From Eudromia elegans (Eukaryota; Chordata; Aves; Tinamiformes; Tinamidae), in NCBI GenBank assembly GCA_003342815.1, contig PTEX01000522.1, positions 65,001-129,000 on the forward strand: 64,000 nt of DNA, given 5' to 3'. Shown piece after piece: positions 25,830 through 35,610 of this stretch (the first letter of the stretch is position 1; every line of letters starts with the position of its first letter). The position numbers were made by a program, and so were the translations under genes. The notes under the pieces were generated by a model. It made no database searches. It saw only the letters and a list, made by a program, of their open reading frames with translations, and was not told where the DNA came from.

Positions 25830-28246
25830 CTCAGCTAGGATGAGGGGCATGCTGGGAGTCCAACTCAAATGCCCCCTATGGAAACGCACGCAGCATGGGG
25901 AATAAACACGGGGAACTGGAGATGCTTGTGTGATTGCAGTGCCATGATCTCATTGCGATTACTGAGACGTGCTGGGACAGCTCCCATGACTGGGACATGG
26001 TCATGGAGGGTTTTAGGCTTTTCAGGAGGGACAGGTCAGGAAGGCGAGGTGGCGGAGTCACTCTTTACGTGAGTGAGTAACTGGAATGTATGGAGCTCAG
26101 CATAGGGGAGGACAAAGCGTGGGTTGAGAGTCTGTGGGTGAGGATTAAAGGGCAGGGCAACAGGGGCGACATGGTCGTGGGAGTTTACTACAGGCCTCCT
26201 GACCAAGATGAGGAGGTGGATGAAGCCTTCTACAGGGAGCTGCAAGAAGCCTCGCGATCACAGGCCCTGGTCCTTGTGGGGGACTTCAACCACCCTGATG
26301 TCTGCTGGGATAACCACACAGTTGAGAGCAGACAGTCCAGGAGGTTCCTGCAGAGCATTGTGGATAACTTCCTGATGCAGGTGGTTGAAGAGTCAACAAT
26401 GGCAGGGGCACTGCTAGACCTGATCCTAACCAACAGAGAAGGTCTAGTGGGAAACGTGGGGGTCGGGGGCAGTCTTGGCTACAGTGATCATGAGATGTTG
26501 GAATTCACAATCCTGCATGGAGGAAGCTGGGCAAGAGGTAGGATTGCTACCCTGGACTTTAAGAGAACCAACTTTGACCTCTTCAGGGAGCTCCTTGGAG
26601 AAATCCTCTGGAGCAGCATCCTAGAAGGAAAGGGGGTCCGTAAGAGCTGGCTTATATTCAAACATCACTTTCTCTAAGCCCAGAATCAGTGCATTCCTAC
26701 TAGAAAGAAGTTGAGCAGGACAGGCAGGGAGCTGCTGGGCAAACTTAATGAGAAGAAGGGTACATATGTAAGGTGGAAGAAGGACCAGACCACATGGGAA
26801 CAATATAGGAACATTGTTGGGGAATGCAGGGATGAAACCACAAAGGCCAAGGCCCACTTGGAATTAGAACTAGCTAGAGATGTCAAGGATAACAGGAAGG
26901 GCTTTTATAAATGCATCAGCAGCAAGAGGAAGACTAGGGAAAATATCAGTTTGTTGCTGAATGGGGAGGGTGCCTTGGTGACAGAGGATGTGGAGAAGAC
27001 AGTTACTGAATGCCTTCTTTGCCTCGGTCTTCACTGCTAAGGCTGGTCCCCATGAACTACAGAGACCAGATATAAGAGAGATAAGTAAGAGAAAGGAAGA
27101 CCTTCCGCTAGTCAAGGAGGATTGAGTTAAGGATTATTTAGACAAACTGGATGCACATAAATATGGATCCAGATGGGATGCACCCGAGGGTGCTGAGGGA
27201 ACTGGCGAGGGTTATTGCTCAGCCACTCTCCATCATCTTCAAGAGGTCAATGGAGAGCAGGGGAGGTGTCGGAGGACTGGAAGAGAGCCAACATCACTCC
27301 AGTCTTCATAAATGGCAAGAAGGAGCAGCCAGGAAACTACAGGCTGGTGAGCCTCACCTCCGTCCCTGGAAAGGTGATGGAGCAGCTTGTCCTAGAGACA
27401 CTCTCTAGGCCTATCAAAGAGGAGAAGGTGATCAGCACAAGTCAGCATGGATTCACCAAGGGGAAATCAAGCTTGACAAACCTGATAGCCTTCTATGATG
27501 GAGTGACTGGATGGATGGATGGATGGATGGATGGATGGATGGATGGATGATGGGAAAGCCTTGATGTTGTCTACCTTGACTTCAGCAAGGTTTTTTACAC
27601 AGTCTCCCATAACATAACAGGAAAGCTCTGAAGTGTGAATTGGATGTGAGGACAGTGAGGTGGATCGAGGACTGGCTGGATGGCAGAGCCCAGAGGGTCG
27701 TGATAAATGGGTCAGAGTCTAGCTGGAGGTCTGTGGCCAGCGGTGTCCCCTAGGGAGCAGTGCTGGGCCCAGTGATGTTCAACTTGTTCATCAGCGACTT
27801 GGATGAGGGCACAGAGCGCACCCTGAGCACGTTTGCTGATGACACCAAACTGGGTGGAGTGGCTGACACTCCAGAGGACTGTGCTGCCATCCAGAGGGAC
27901 TTGGACAGGTTGGAGAGTTGGATGAAGAGGAACCTCATGAGGTTCAACAAGGATAAGTGCAAAGTCCTGCACCTGGGGAGGAATAACCCCAGGGACCAGT
28001 ACAGATTAGGTGCTGACCTTCTGGAAAGCAGCTCTGCAGAGAGGGATTTGGGAATCCTGGCTGACAACAAGCTCACCATGAGCCAGCAATGTGCCCTTGT
28101 GACCAAGAAGGCTGATGGGATCCTGGCCTGCATCAGGAGGAGCATTTCCAGCAGGTCAAGGGAGGTGATCCTGCTCCTCTACTCAGCCCTGGTGAGGCTG
28201 CACCTGGAGTACTGTGTGCAGTTCTGGGCTCCGCAGTACAGGAATG
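25830..28246 (+). mobile_element. CR1 LINE, long copy, endonuclease to reverse transcriptase, 3' end missing
   Basis: This is the longest CR1 in the window. It covers most of the APE-type endonuclease (VVGVYYRPPDQDEEVDEAFY, LVGDFNHPDVCWDN, the SDHE motif) and then the reverse transcriptase ([71 protein letters not shown]). Several stops and frame changes separate the blocks, so it is inactive. A GGAT microsatellite has grown inside the RT segment. Unusually for CR1, which normally loses the 5' end, this copy stops at [12 protein letters not shown] and lacks its C-terminal end and tail; it runs directly into antisense receptor sequence at about 28247. A deletion or rearrangement is implied. 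Confidence 0.95.
27509..27549. repeat. (GGAT)10 microsatellite inside CR1
   Basis: Ten copies of GGAT expanded from the normal CR1 GGATGGATGA, in the RT segment between FYDGVTG and DFSKVF. It encodes WMDG repeats in one frame. Confidence 0.95.
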
Positions 28247-28425
28247 CTTTCTCCTGATGCAAAAACCAAGGTATCACAGGACCATGCCATTACCCACCAT
28301 TCCAAAGGCAGAGCTCATGAGGCTGAAGCTCTCCATGAACTTGAGAACAGCATATCATGTCTCTACCTTTTGCACAGTCCCACTGTAACTAGCCCATTGA
28401 CCCAGTCTGGAATTACTTTGAAGGG
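28247..28425 (-). pseudogene. MRGPR pseudogene 3: N-terminus to TM1 fragment fused to a CR1
   Basis: The reverse complement encodes a decayed start of a Mas-related receptor: SGTVQK, then YAVLKFMESFSLMSSAFG, then MVGNGMVL, a stop, then YLGFCIRRK. The intact copy at 32.7-32.85 kb reads SGTVQK, YAVLKFMESFCLISS, MVGNGMVLWYLGFRIQRN at the same places. By eye about 80% of bases match over ~160 bases. Two stop codons interrupt the frame (after VET and in place of the TM1 Trp). The gene ends abruptly after the TM1-ICL1 junction, where CR1 sequence begins. The rest of the gene is not seen nearby. It is a relic of a third - strand/B-type receptor copy. Confidence 0.85.
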
Positions 28426-31400
28426 AGAATATTATGAACTGATACATCACTCATGAAATATCCAAAATGGAGAAAGTTTCTTCTTTTTCTCCTGTGACCA
28501 GAGAAAAGATGGGATAATTTAGTGATTGATACAGTGCTTTTTGAGCCTTGTGACCTCCAATAGGTATATCTGATGGGGTATGGTTACTCTCTGGAAAGGT
28601 AACAGCAGGAGGCTACATATAGAGAAGGTAAAATTATGCAGAGTTTTGGAGAGATTCAAGCAGGAAGACAGGGTGAGACAATTTAACAGAGTTAAAAAGG
28701 ATGGAGAAGACAGCATTGCATTTTATAGACATGGAGCAGTAGTAAATGGAGAAGGGTAACTAAGACAGTGATTTTGTGTGTGTGTGTATGCCTATGAGAG
28801 AGGACATGGAAATGGAACAGCAGAGCCAGAGAGCATCCCGAAGCATTAATGATGACAAGGAATTGCTGAACCTAACCTGGCAATGCTTTTCTTCCTACTC
28901 TAGTGCATCTGAATGGACCACTCAGAGAAGCTGGGACTTGGCATAATCTCTCTTATCTTCCTCTTGATTCCTAATTTATCCCATTGGATCTTATGGGAAA
29001 AATTTTCTGCGAGGAAGACGATGAAGATGTCTTTCAATCTGCAGATTCAATTTCTGTCTCCTGTGGTGTTATAAAGCAGGCGTTGTCAGGGAGGAGTACA
29101 GTCACCGTGCTGAGGGCAATGGTATGAAGAGAGTAGCAGCTGAGAATGAGGCTCTTTTATGTTGTGAGACTGATACTTCTGCTCAACTTCTGCGGTTACT
29201 TTTACAGTAGGTGGGGAGAAAATGACCTGCCATGGATTCAATTATCAGGGATGCCGTGGGAATATGTATGCATCTGTGTAAGGCTCTTGGTGTGCTTGTA
29301 CTCTGGCCAAATGCCGTTATAAAGGAGATGTATAAATGAGTCATCAGGAGAGACTGCAGGAAAAATTCAGAGCAGCTGCATTCTATTTTCCTTTTTCTTT
29401 CTCATAATTCAACTGGAATGGGATTAGTCCAGAGGAGGATGTTGCTTCTCCTAATGATTCCTTTAAAAATCTATTCCTGTGAAATGTCAGGATGCAATGT
29501 TGACAATTTCTTTCCCAAAATGAAGTGGCTTCTATGCAATGCAAGCAATGGGAAAGGGAGATCAGCCATTGAGACCTTTCACACTCTGGCTGCCAGGCCT
29601 CAATAGTTCTGTTCAAGCATGATCAACCCTGAATGATTTTGATCCTCCCTTTCACAGTATGTGTAAAAAGGTGCTTCTTTCTTTCCCTTCCAGATAAGTA
29701 GAGTCTCCCCAAAGTGCACAGGGCTCTAACAGCATTTGATGACTCGTCATTCACGTCGCGGGATATAAGACATCAGTTTTCTCTGAGGTGGTCCGAGACT
29801 TAAATGTTTAGCAGTTTGAAGCTGCTGGCCTTCCAGAATATTCTATGTCCTAGCATCTTCCCAGAGAGATACTGAGCAATTGGGAAGACAAACACAGCTC
29901 ACGCACTGTGGGCATGCTCCATTGCCGGCCAGGCGGTTTACCTTAATATTAGTTTGTGATAGGCCACGTTGGTTAACTTAATACTAGTTAACTTAATACT
30001 AGTTCAGGGCGGAAAATTCTGCAAGTGATCCCTTTATCCTTGCAGTCATCCTAGCACTGACTCCCTTTAGACCACAAGAAATACATGGCAAGCATCTGTC
30101 AGATGCCACATCTGAGAATGATAATCTCTTGCCATCAATTATGGAAGGGTTTACAACGGCAAGCATCACATTTTACATGTCCAAGATTGGACGAGATGAA
30201 AAGGGTTTATTTACACTAAAAGCCTCATGTCTTCTTGACGGGTATATGTGAGAAACTATCGGGATGAGGAGCTATTTTAACAGGTCATATTCTATAGTTT
30301 TTCATCACTTGGTGGCTTCTTATGAACACAGTAATGCTTAGTCTTTGACGCATCTTTTTTTTCTTAATAACAACTTTCAACATTTTTTATCCTAAAGAAT
30401 ACGAGTTTAAGTTCTCCCAGTGGTAAAGCCATTACAAATACCAAAAACCAAAATATTTCTAATGTGATTTCTGATAAATGGATGCCATCTTGCCCTCACC
30501 ACTGGAAGCCAGAAGAAAAAATATTGCTGAATACTGCTGAAAATAGTTGATGACTCAGAGCAAATCTGAATTAACTCTGTATTGCAGAGAAATAGCATAA
30601 ATAATTAAAAAACAGTAGAAATGGAAGTCAAATTTTAGCTTTCAGAGTATGTAAACAGGAAGCAAGAAGCAATCAGGGTCATTATTAGGCTGAACCATGG
30701 CTTTTTAAGTAGTACTTTTCAATAATGATAAAAAAGGCAATTGCACAGCAAGTAAAGAATACATAATAGAAAAATGCAGCAGTCTCATTTTGGGAGAATG
30801 TTTTAAGGTGAAAAAAATGAACAGGAAATCCACGAAGATTCTTAAAGAAAATACCTGTTTTCCACTTCTCCATCAATTCAGGTTAAAGAGCCTATTATGT
30901 TAGGTGAAAGTATTACATGGTCTGATACTACAACATTTCGAATAATCACATCTAGCGTTTCAGTGGACTGAGTTTCTGGAGAAGAAGATATTAGAAACTG
31001 TGGCATTTATTCACTTCAGTTTCGTAAGTTTTTCTTATCCTTGAATTTGCACACGTTACCTCAAGACATTTTAGAAGCCATGGGTTCTTATTGTCCGTCA
31101 TTTTTAAAGGAAGAAAAGCAATTTAAAGCATATTAAATGAAGGCGTAGGTACTTTCTCCCGTGCTGGAGGAAACTGAAATAACATCCAAGTCCATTCCTT
31201 AACTTTTCTGCAATGCAACGAAGAGAGAACATGCAGGTCAGCACACACAGTTATGAGGTAATTGGTAGGGGCTGTAGCCCTTTTTTATGGCATAACAAAG
31301 CTATAGTATGAGGTCTTCCAGGTTAGTAGAAGAAAGTACCTTCTAGAACACCAATTGTTTGGCTATTTGAAATGTTCACATTAGAAAACAAAGAATTTAC

Positions 31401-31930
31401 AGTATAACAGCCACAAAGAGTTACATGTATTGCTGAAGCATTTACAGAGATGCAGACACGTCTCCCAGGAATTTTGCTGCTCTTTTCATTAGCAAGCGTT
31501 TGGATCCCATCTTATCTTCAGAAACCTAAGGGAAAAAAAGTAGTGACTGAGAATGTATGAATATAAATGTTGTGCTCTGAAAGACAGAGTTATCCGATGA
31601 GCTGAAAACTCATGGAACGGATGGAATTCCTTTAACGAAATGCAGAAGTTTTCTAAACAAATTAAAATGATTTAATGACTTTGAAACGAAGTAGTCGCTT
31701 TCAATTTGATCCTGAAGGAGGAAACTAACTCAGTTCAGATGAATTCTGTGCCAGAGGCGCTTTTTCATATCCACTGATTGCTGGGGGCGCTTAAGGTAAC
31801 CATTAAAGGGGAGACATCTACAGTGAAGACGTCTACGGTTAGAAGAGAGGAATTTCACCCAGGGTTTCAGAGTTCCTTGATTCTGTATAATGCCAGTCTT
31901 CAACTACAATGAAACTACAGTGAAAGAGTA
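28426..31930. other. Intergenic, no gene seen
   Basis: AT-rich DNA with a short GT run near 28774-28787 and a 15-base tandem duplication at 29972-30001. The portion just below 31930 is presumably the 3' untranslated region of the - strand receptor, but I found no convincing nearby poly(A) signal. Confidence 0.45.
29972..30001. repeat. Perfect 15-base tandem duplication
   Basis: GTTAACTTAATACTA occurs twice head to tail, with a diverged third partial copy just upstream near 29943. Local slippage; no known function. Confidence 0.85.
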
Positions 31931-32887
31931 TTAGGAGGACATGGTCACTGTTTCGTGGGTTTCCCGTTCATCTTTGTCATCTGCTGAATCTTCAAAGGCC
32001 CTCTGGAAGGCCAGCCTGAGGGTGAGCCGAATCCTCCGGTCCCTGTAGCTGCCCACGACGAAGTAAATAACTGGATTGAGGCTGCTATTAATGCAGGACA
32101 GCACAAAACCAATCTCTGGAGAGTAGAGGAATTTGTAGCCCCAGAAGTCAAAGAGGATCAGGATGCTGAGAGGAACAGCAAAAATGAGGAAAAAGAGGAC
32201 GGTGAGCATAATCACAGTGAAGAGCCTTCCTGTTCGGAGGTTCTGTGAGCTGCACTTGACTTTGAGAAAGAGGGTGAGGCTGAATACCAGCATGAGAGGT
32301 GTGCAGAAGAGGAAGTCCAAGACTCCAATGGTGACGAGGTGTACGTGGCAGTTGCTAGAGGGGCGAACAGTACAAGAAATGTACCCCAGTGTGTTCAGCA
32401 ACAGGGAGATGCACCAGAGCAGGCCAGAGATGATGCCAGACAAGTGCTTTGGGCGATGGCTTCGGCACCAGATGGGACAGAGGACAGAGAGGCATCTCTC
32501 GATGCTAATGGCTGTCAGGAGATACAAGCCAGTCCCATACGTGAAGAGATCGAGGAAGAGGAATATCCCAAACTGCACCCCCACGTTGAACTGCATCAGG
32601 TACTGAACTGTTTCAGTGGCAATGCAGAGCAGGTACCCGAAGTCAGCAGCAGCCAGGTTCAGAATGTAGACAGTGAAGCGGTTCCTCTGGATGCGGAAGC
32701 CAAGATACCACAGGACCATTCCGTTTCCCACCATGCCACAGGTAGAGCTGATAAGGCAGAAGCTCTCCATGAACTTGAGGACAGCGTACGACGGCTCTGC
32801 CTTTTGCACAGTCCCACTGTGATTAGCCCCATGAGCCAGGCTGCTTGCATTTGGGAAGAAGACTGATGTACTTGTAGTATTAATCAT
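31931..32887 (-). CDS. Intact Mas-related G-protein coupled receptor (MRGPRH/MAS1L-like), copy B
   Basis: This encodes a 318-residue seven-helix receptor of the Mas-related family. The true start is the ATG at 32887 (MINTTSTS); the frame is open a little further up but the earlier codon at 32911 is TTG. A splice acceptor CTGCTTACAG ends at 32944, so 56 bases of 5' untranslated sequence precede the ATG, against 55 in copy A. N-glycosylation sites are at NTT, NAS and NHS. Family marks are GMVGNGMVLWYLGF (TM1), RFTVYILNLAAADF (TM2), SIERCLSVLCPIWCRS (ERC for DRY), NSSLNPVIYFVVGSYRDRR (TM7), and LAFQRAFEDSADD in the tail. Position 3.25 is Phe and ECL2 has C-x7-C. Counting back from ERC, position 3.32 is Asp (copy A has Tyr), so ligand choice may differ. 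It faces copy A tail to tail. Member identity and ligand are unknown. Confidence 0.93.
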   Translation of the reverse strand: MINTTSTSVFFPNASSLAHGANHSGTVQKAEPSYAVLKFMESFCLISSTCGMVGNGMVLWYLGFRIQRNRFTVYILNLAAADFGYLLCIATETVQYLMQFNVGVQFGIFLFLDLFTYGTGLYLLTAISIERCLSVLCPIWCRSHRPKHLSGIISGLLWCISLLLNTLGYISCTVRPSSNCHVHLVTIGVLDFLFCTPLMLVFSLTLFLKVKCSSQNLRTGRLFTVIMLTVLFFLIFAVPLSILILFDFWGYKFLYSPEIGFVLSCINSSLNPVIYFVVGSYRDRRIRLTLRLAFQRAFEDSADDKDERETHETVTMSS

Positions 32888-32949
32888 AATGAGCGTCTCG
32901 CTGTGAAGCAATGACCCCTCACTCTCTCAGATTTCATGCAGACCTGTAA

Positions 32950-34584
32950 GCAGAAAGGAGAGATGGGGTAGTTTACGTGACTTTCTCTTGTGATCATCTG
33001 GTGGTGTTCCTGATGTATTTCCAGATCTTTGTAGCCATAAGTAGACTCAGGGAAGGATTGCTGCACTTGTACTTGAAGCACGGAGCTTTTATTGTCATTT
33101 AGAATAATTATCAGAGGCCAAAATATGTGGGAGAGGTTGGAAAAGCTAGATTGAAATGTACGTGCATGTTTTGGAATTTATTTCTTGAGCTTCCTTTTAA
33201 AGCCACTTGTGAGAAACAGGTTAAAATAAAGCAATGTTAACTCAGATTGATCATACCCGAAAAGTATCTCAGTTTGCTGCGTTAATAAAAAGGGAACCCA
33301 ATGACATTAGTTCAGCTATAACTGCCTTTGCTTCATATAGCTAGGAATAGCTGAAATGAAAATAGTCAAGAGCGTATAAAAGTAGCAGATATTCAGCATG
33401 TGAATTTAAACAGCATTAAATAGGACTGAATTTCTTCCTATGCATACTCCCAGAAAACATAGTTGAGTAGTCATAATTAGTAGTTTCTACATGACTAGCT
33501 GATTCCTATTTTAATGAAATATAGTTTAATGTGATCGGTTTGGGCTCTTGAGCCTTATGTATAGATAACAATTCAGTGTGACAATGACTAATTTCTTCCT
33601 CAGAAGTTTTTAAGAATGATACATAGCAGAAAGTGTCTGACCCTCACATAATATTGGAGTTATGACTTAAATAATTCTTTCACCTCATTGTGTCAATTCA
33701 CCCCGGTCTCCCTTCCCCACCCTTCCTTCCATGACATTAGAATTTGAATGAGAGTCTTAAATTCAAGAATAAAATTCACCCAGGTTTTGTCCAATGAGAT
33801 TAAACCGTGCGACTCTTTCATGCCCTGCCTGCCAGCTGTTAATTGTGACATGGTAAAATAGAGAAGTGCCATGAAAGACAGCTGGAGAATAGTAAAAAAA
33901 GAAAGACAAAAATAAGTCAAAATTATTGCAGTGGTGAAGTGTTGAATCATGGAGTAATCCGACCGGCACAAAAAGCCACAGCAGGTGTGGAGGCAGAATA
34001 CCTGAACGAGTGAAATGTGACAAGTTAAAATATTACAATTTCATTTCAGCAACCCACTCTGTCTTCAGCGCTGCATGAAAGACTATATAGGTAATGATGT
34101 CCTCACCCAGCTGATACCTAGGGCAGAGGGGATAATTTTTTCTGCATGCATCTGTGATAGGCACATTCCCTGGCAATGCTTCACTGAGAATCCAAGCGGG
34201 GCCACGACATACTTATTGAAAACACAAACACCTCATTACACTTAGCTTTCAAACCATTAGAGCCATTAGAATTAATGGAGGATTAGGAACAGCTGCAAGG
34301 GTAGCATATTTTACCCTAAGATAGGAGTCTAATATGTGCAGTCACCTGTCTGTCTTGGCTGACTGCAGACACATCTCATTGTGCTAGCAGATGCTTAACA
34401 TCTGGATGGCTAGAGAGAAATGAGGTGAATTTCACCCTTAGTTTCGTCACCACAGCTTGCAGGGTATGAGTCTTTTAGAGTAAATGGAGCCCAGGATCTT
34501 TTGGCACAGCAGCATACTCTTTTGAGAGCTGGAAGATTGGATCCTAAGCCATTGTGGAAGCCTCCACGCATAGGAGATATTCTC
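32950..34584. other. Upstream region of MRGPR copy B, no gene seen
   Basis: This must contain intron and probably the untranslated first exon and promoter of copy B, since a splice acceptor lies just before the coding exon. I cannot place the first exon from sequence alone. Confidence 0.45.
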
Positions 34585-34978
34585 CAGACCTCTAATCATC
34601 TATGCTGGACTCGTTCTAGTATCTCCATGTTCCTCTTGTGCTGAGGAACTCAGAACTGGTCATAGCACTCCGGATGCGGCCTCAACAGGTCTTAGTCCTG
34701 TTAACCAGGACTCCCAGGTTCTTTTCTTTAGAGCTGCTCTCCAGCAAATCAGCTCCCAGCCTGCCATGGTACCTGGGGATTTTCCTCCCTGTGTGCTTGC
34801 CCCTGTTGAACTTCACGAGATTCCTCTCTACCCATCTTTCCAGCCTCCCCAGGTTCCTCTGAATGGCAGTACAGCCCTCTTGTGTATCAGACAGTCCTTC
34901 CAGTTTTGTATCACCAGCAAAGTTGTTGAGATTGTACTCTATCCTTTTATGCAGGACATGGATGAATAAGTTGAATGT
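34585..34978 (-). mobile_element. CR1 LINE fragment, minus orientation, RT part
   Basis: An old, diverged CR1 piece. It shows CTCCATGTTCCTCTTGTGCTGAGGA, CTCCGGATGCGGCCTCA, GAGCTGCTCTCCAGCAAATC, TCCTCTGAATGGCAGTACAGCC and GTTTTGTATCACCAGCAAAG in CR1 order. It ends exactly where a second CR1 tail begins. Confidence 0.85.
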
Positions 34979-35610
34979 CGCAGAATCATAGAATCATTAC
35001 GGTTGGAAAAGACCTTCAAGATCATGAAGTCAAACCATAAATGCATACTCTGCCTGCTAAACCATGTCCCTAGGTACCTCATCTATATATTTCTTGAACA
35101 CTGTCATGTGTGATGATTCCACCACTTCCTTGGGCAGACGGTTCCAATGTTTAACTACTATTTCTACGTAGAATATTTTCCTAACACCTAACTTGAACGT
35201 CCCCAGGTGCAATCTTGAGACTATTTGCTGTTGTCCTATTTTTGACAGTTGCTTTGGAGAAGAGATCTAACTCACCTCACTCCAACCTCCTTTCAGGTAG
35301 TTGCAGAGAGCGATAAGATCACTCCTGAGCCTTCTCTTCTTCAATCCACAATCCCAGATCCTTTTCTGCCATGCAGCTCTCCAGCTACTATGCCCCAAGT
35401 CTGCAGCATTGCATGCAGTTTTTGTAACCAAAGTGCAGGACCTGGCACTTGACCCTGTTATAAACCTCATGCAGTGGATCTCTACTCATTGATCCAGCCT
35501 ACCCTGAAGCAAATCAACTCTTCCTCTCAGTTTAGCATCACCTGTAAGTTTGCTGAGGGGGCGTTCAATCCCACCATCCAGATTATCAATAAAGATAATT
35601 AAGTTTCTAA
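34979..35610 (-). mobile_element. CR1 LINE, 3' end, minus orientation, different subfamily
   Basis: It starts with an intact tail (AGAATCATAGAATCATTACGG, GAAAAGACCTTCAAGATCAT) and continues through the CR1 C-terminal codons (GATGATTCCACCACTTCCTTGG, CAACCTCCTTTCAGGTAG) and on into RT sequence near CACCATCCAGATTATC. The tail differs from that of the 951-2380 copy, indicating another subfamily. It abuts the previous fragment with no spacer, so one element was probably inserted into or beside the other. Confidence 0.85.

Noticed and set aside
26090-28257. Open frames of 110-195 codons at 26-28 kb as host genes
   Set aside because: They encode CR1 endonuclease and reverse-transcriptase blocks.
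28774-28787. GT dinucleotide run
   Set aside because: Only about seven units; ordinary for vertebrate DNA.
32163-32866. Two long + strand open frames over MRGPR copy B
   Set aside because: They are antisense shadows of the receptor coding exon.
32888-32911. Upstream extension of MRGPR copy B by eight residues
   Set aside because: The codon at 32911 is TTG, not ATG. The first ATG in frame is at 32887 and follows the splice acceptor at a distance like that of copy A.
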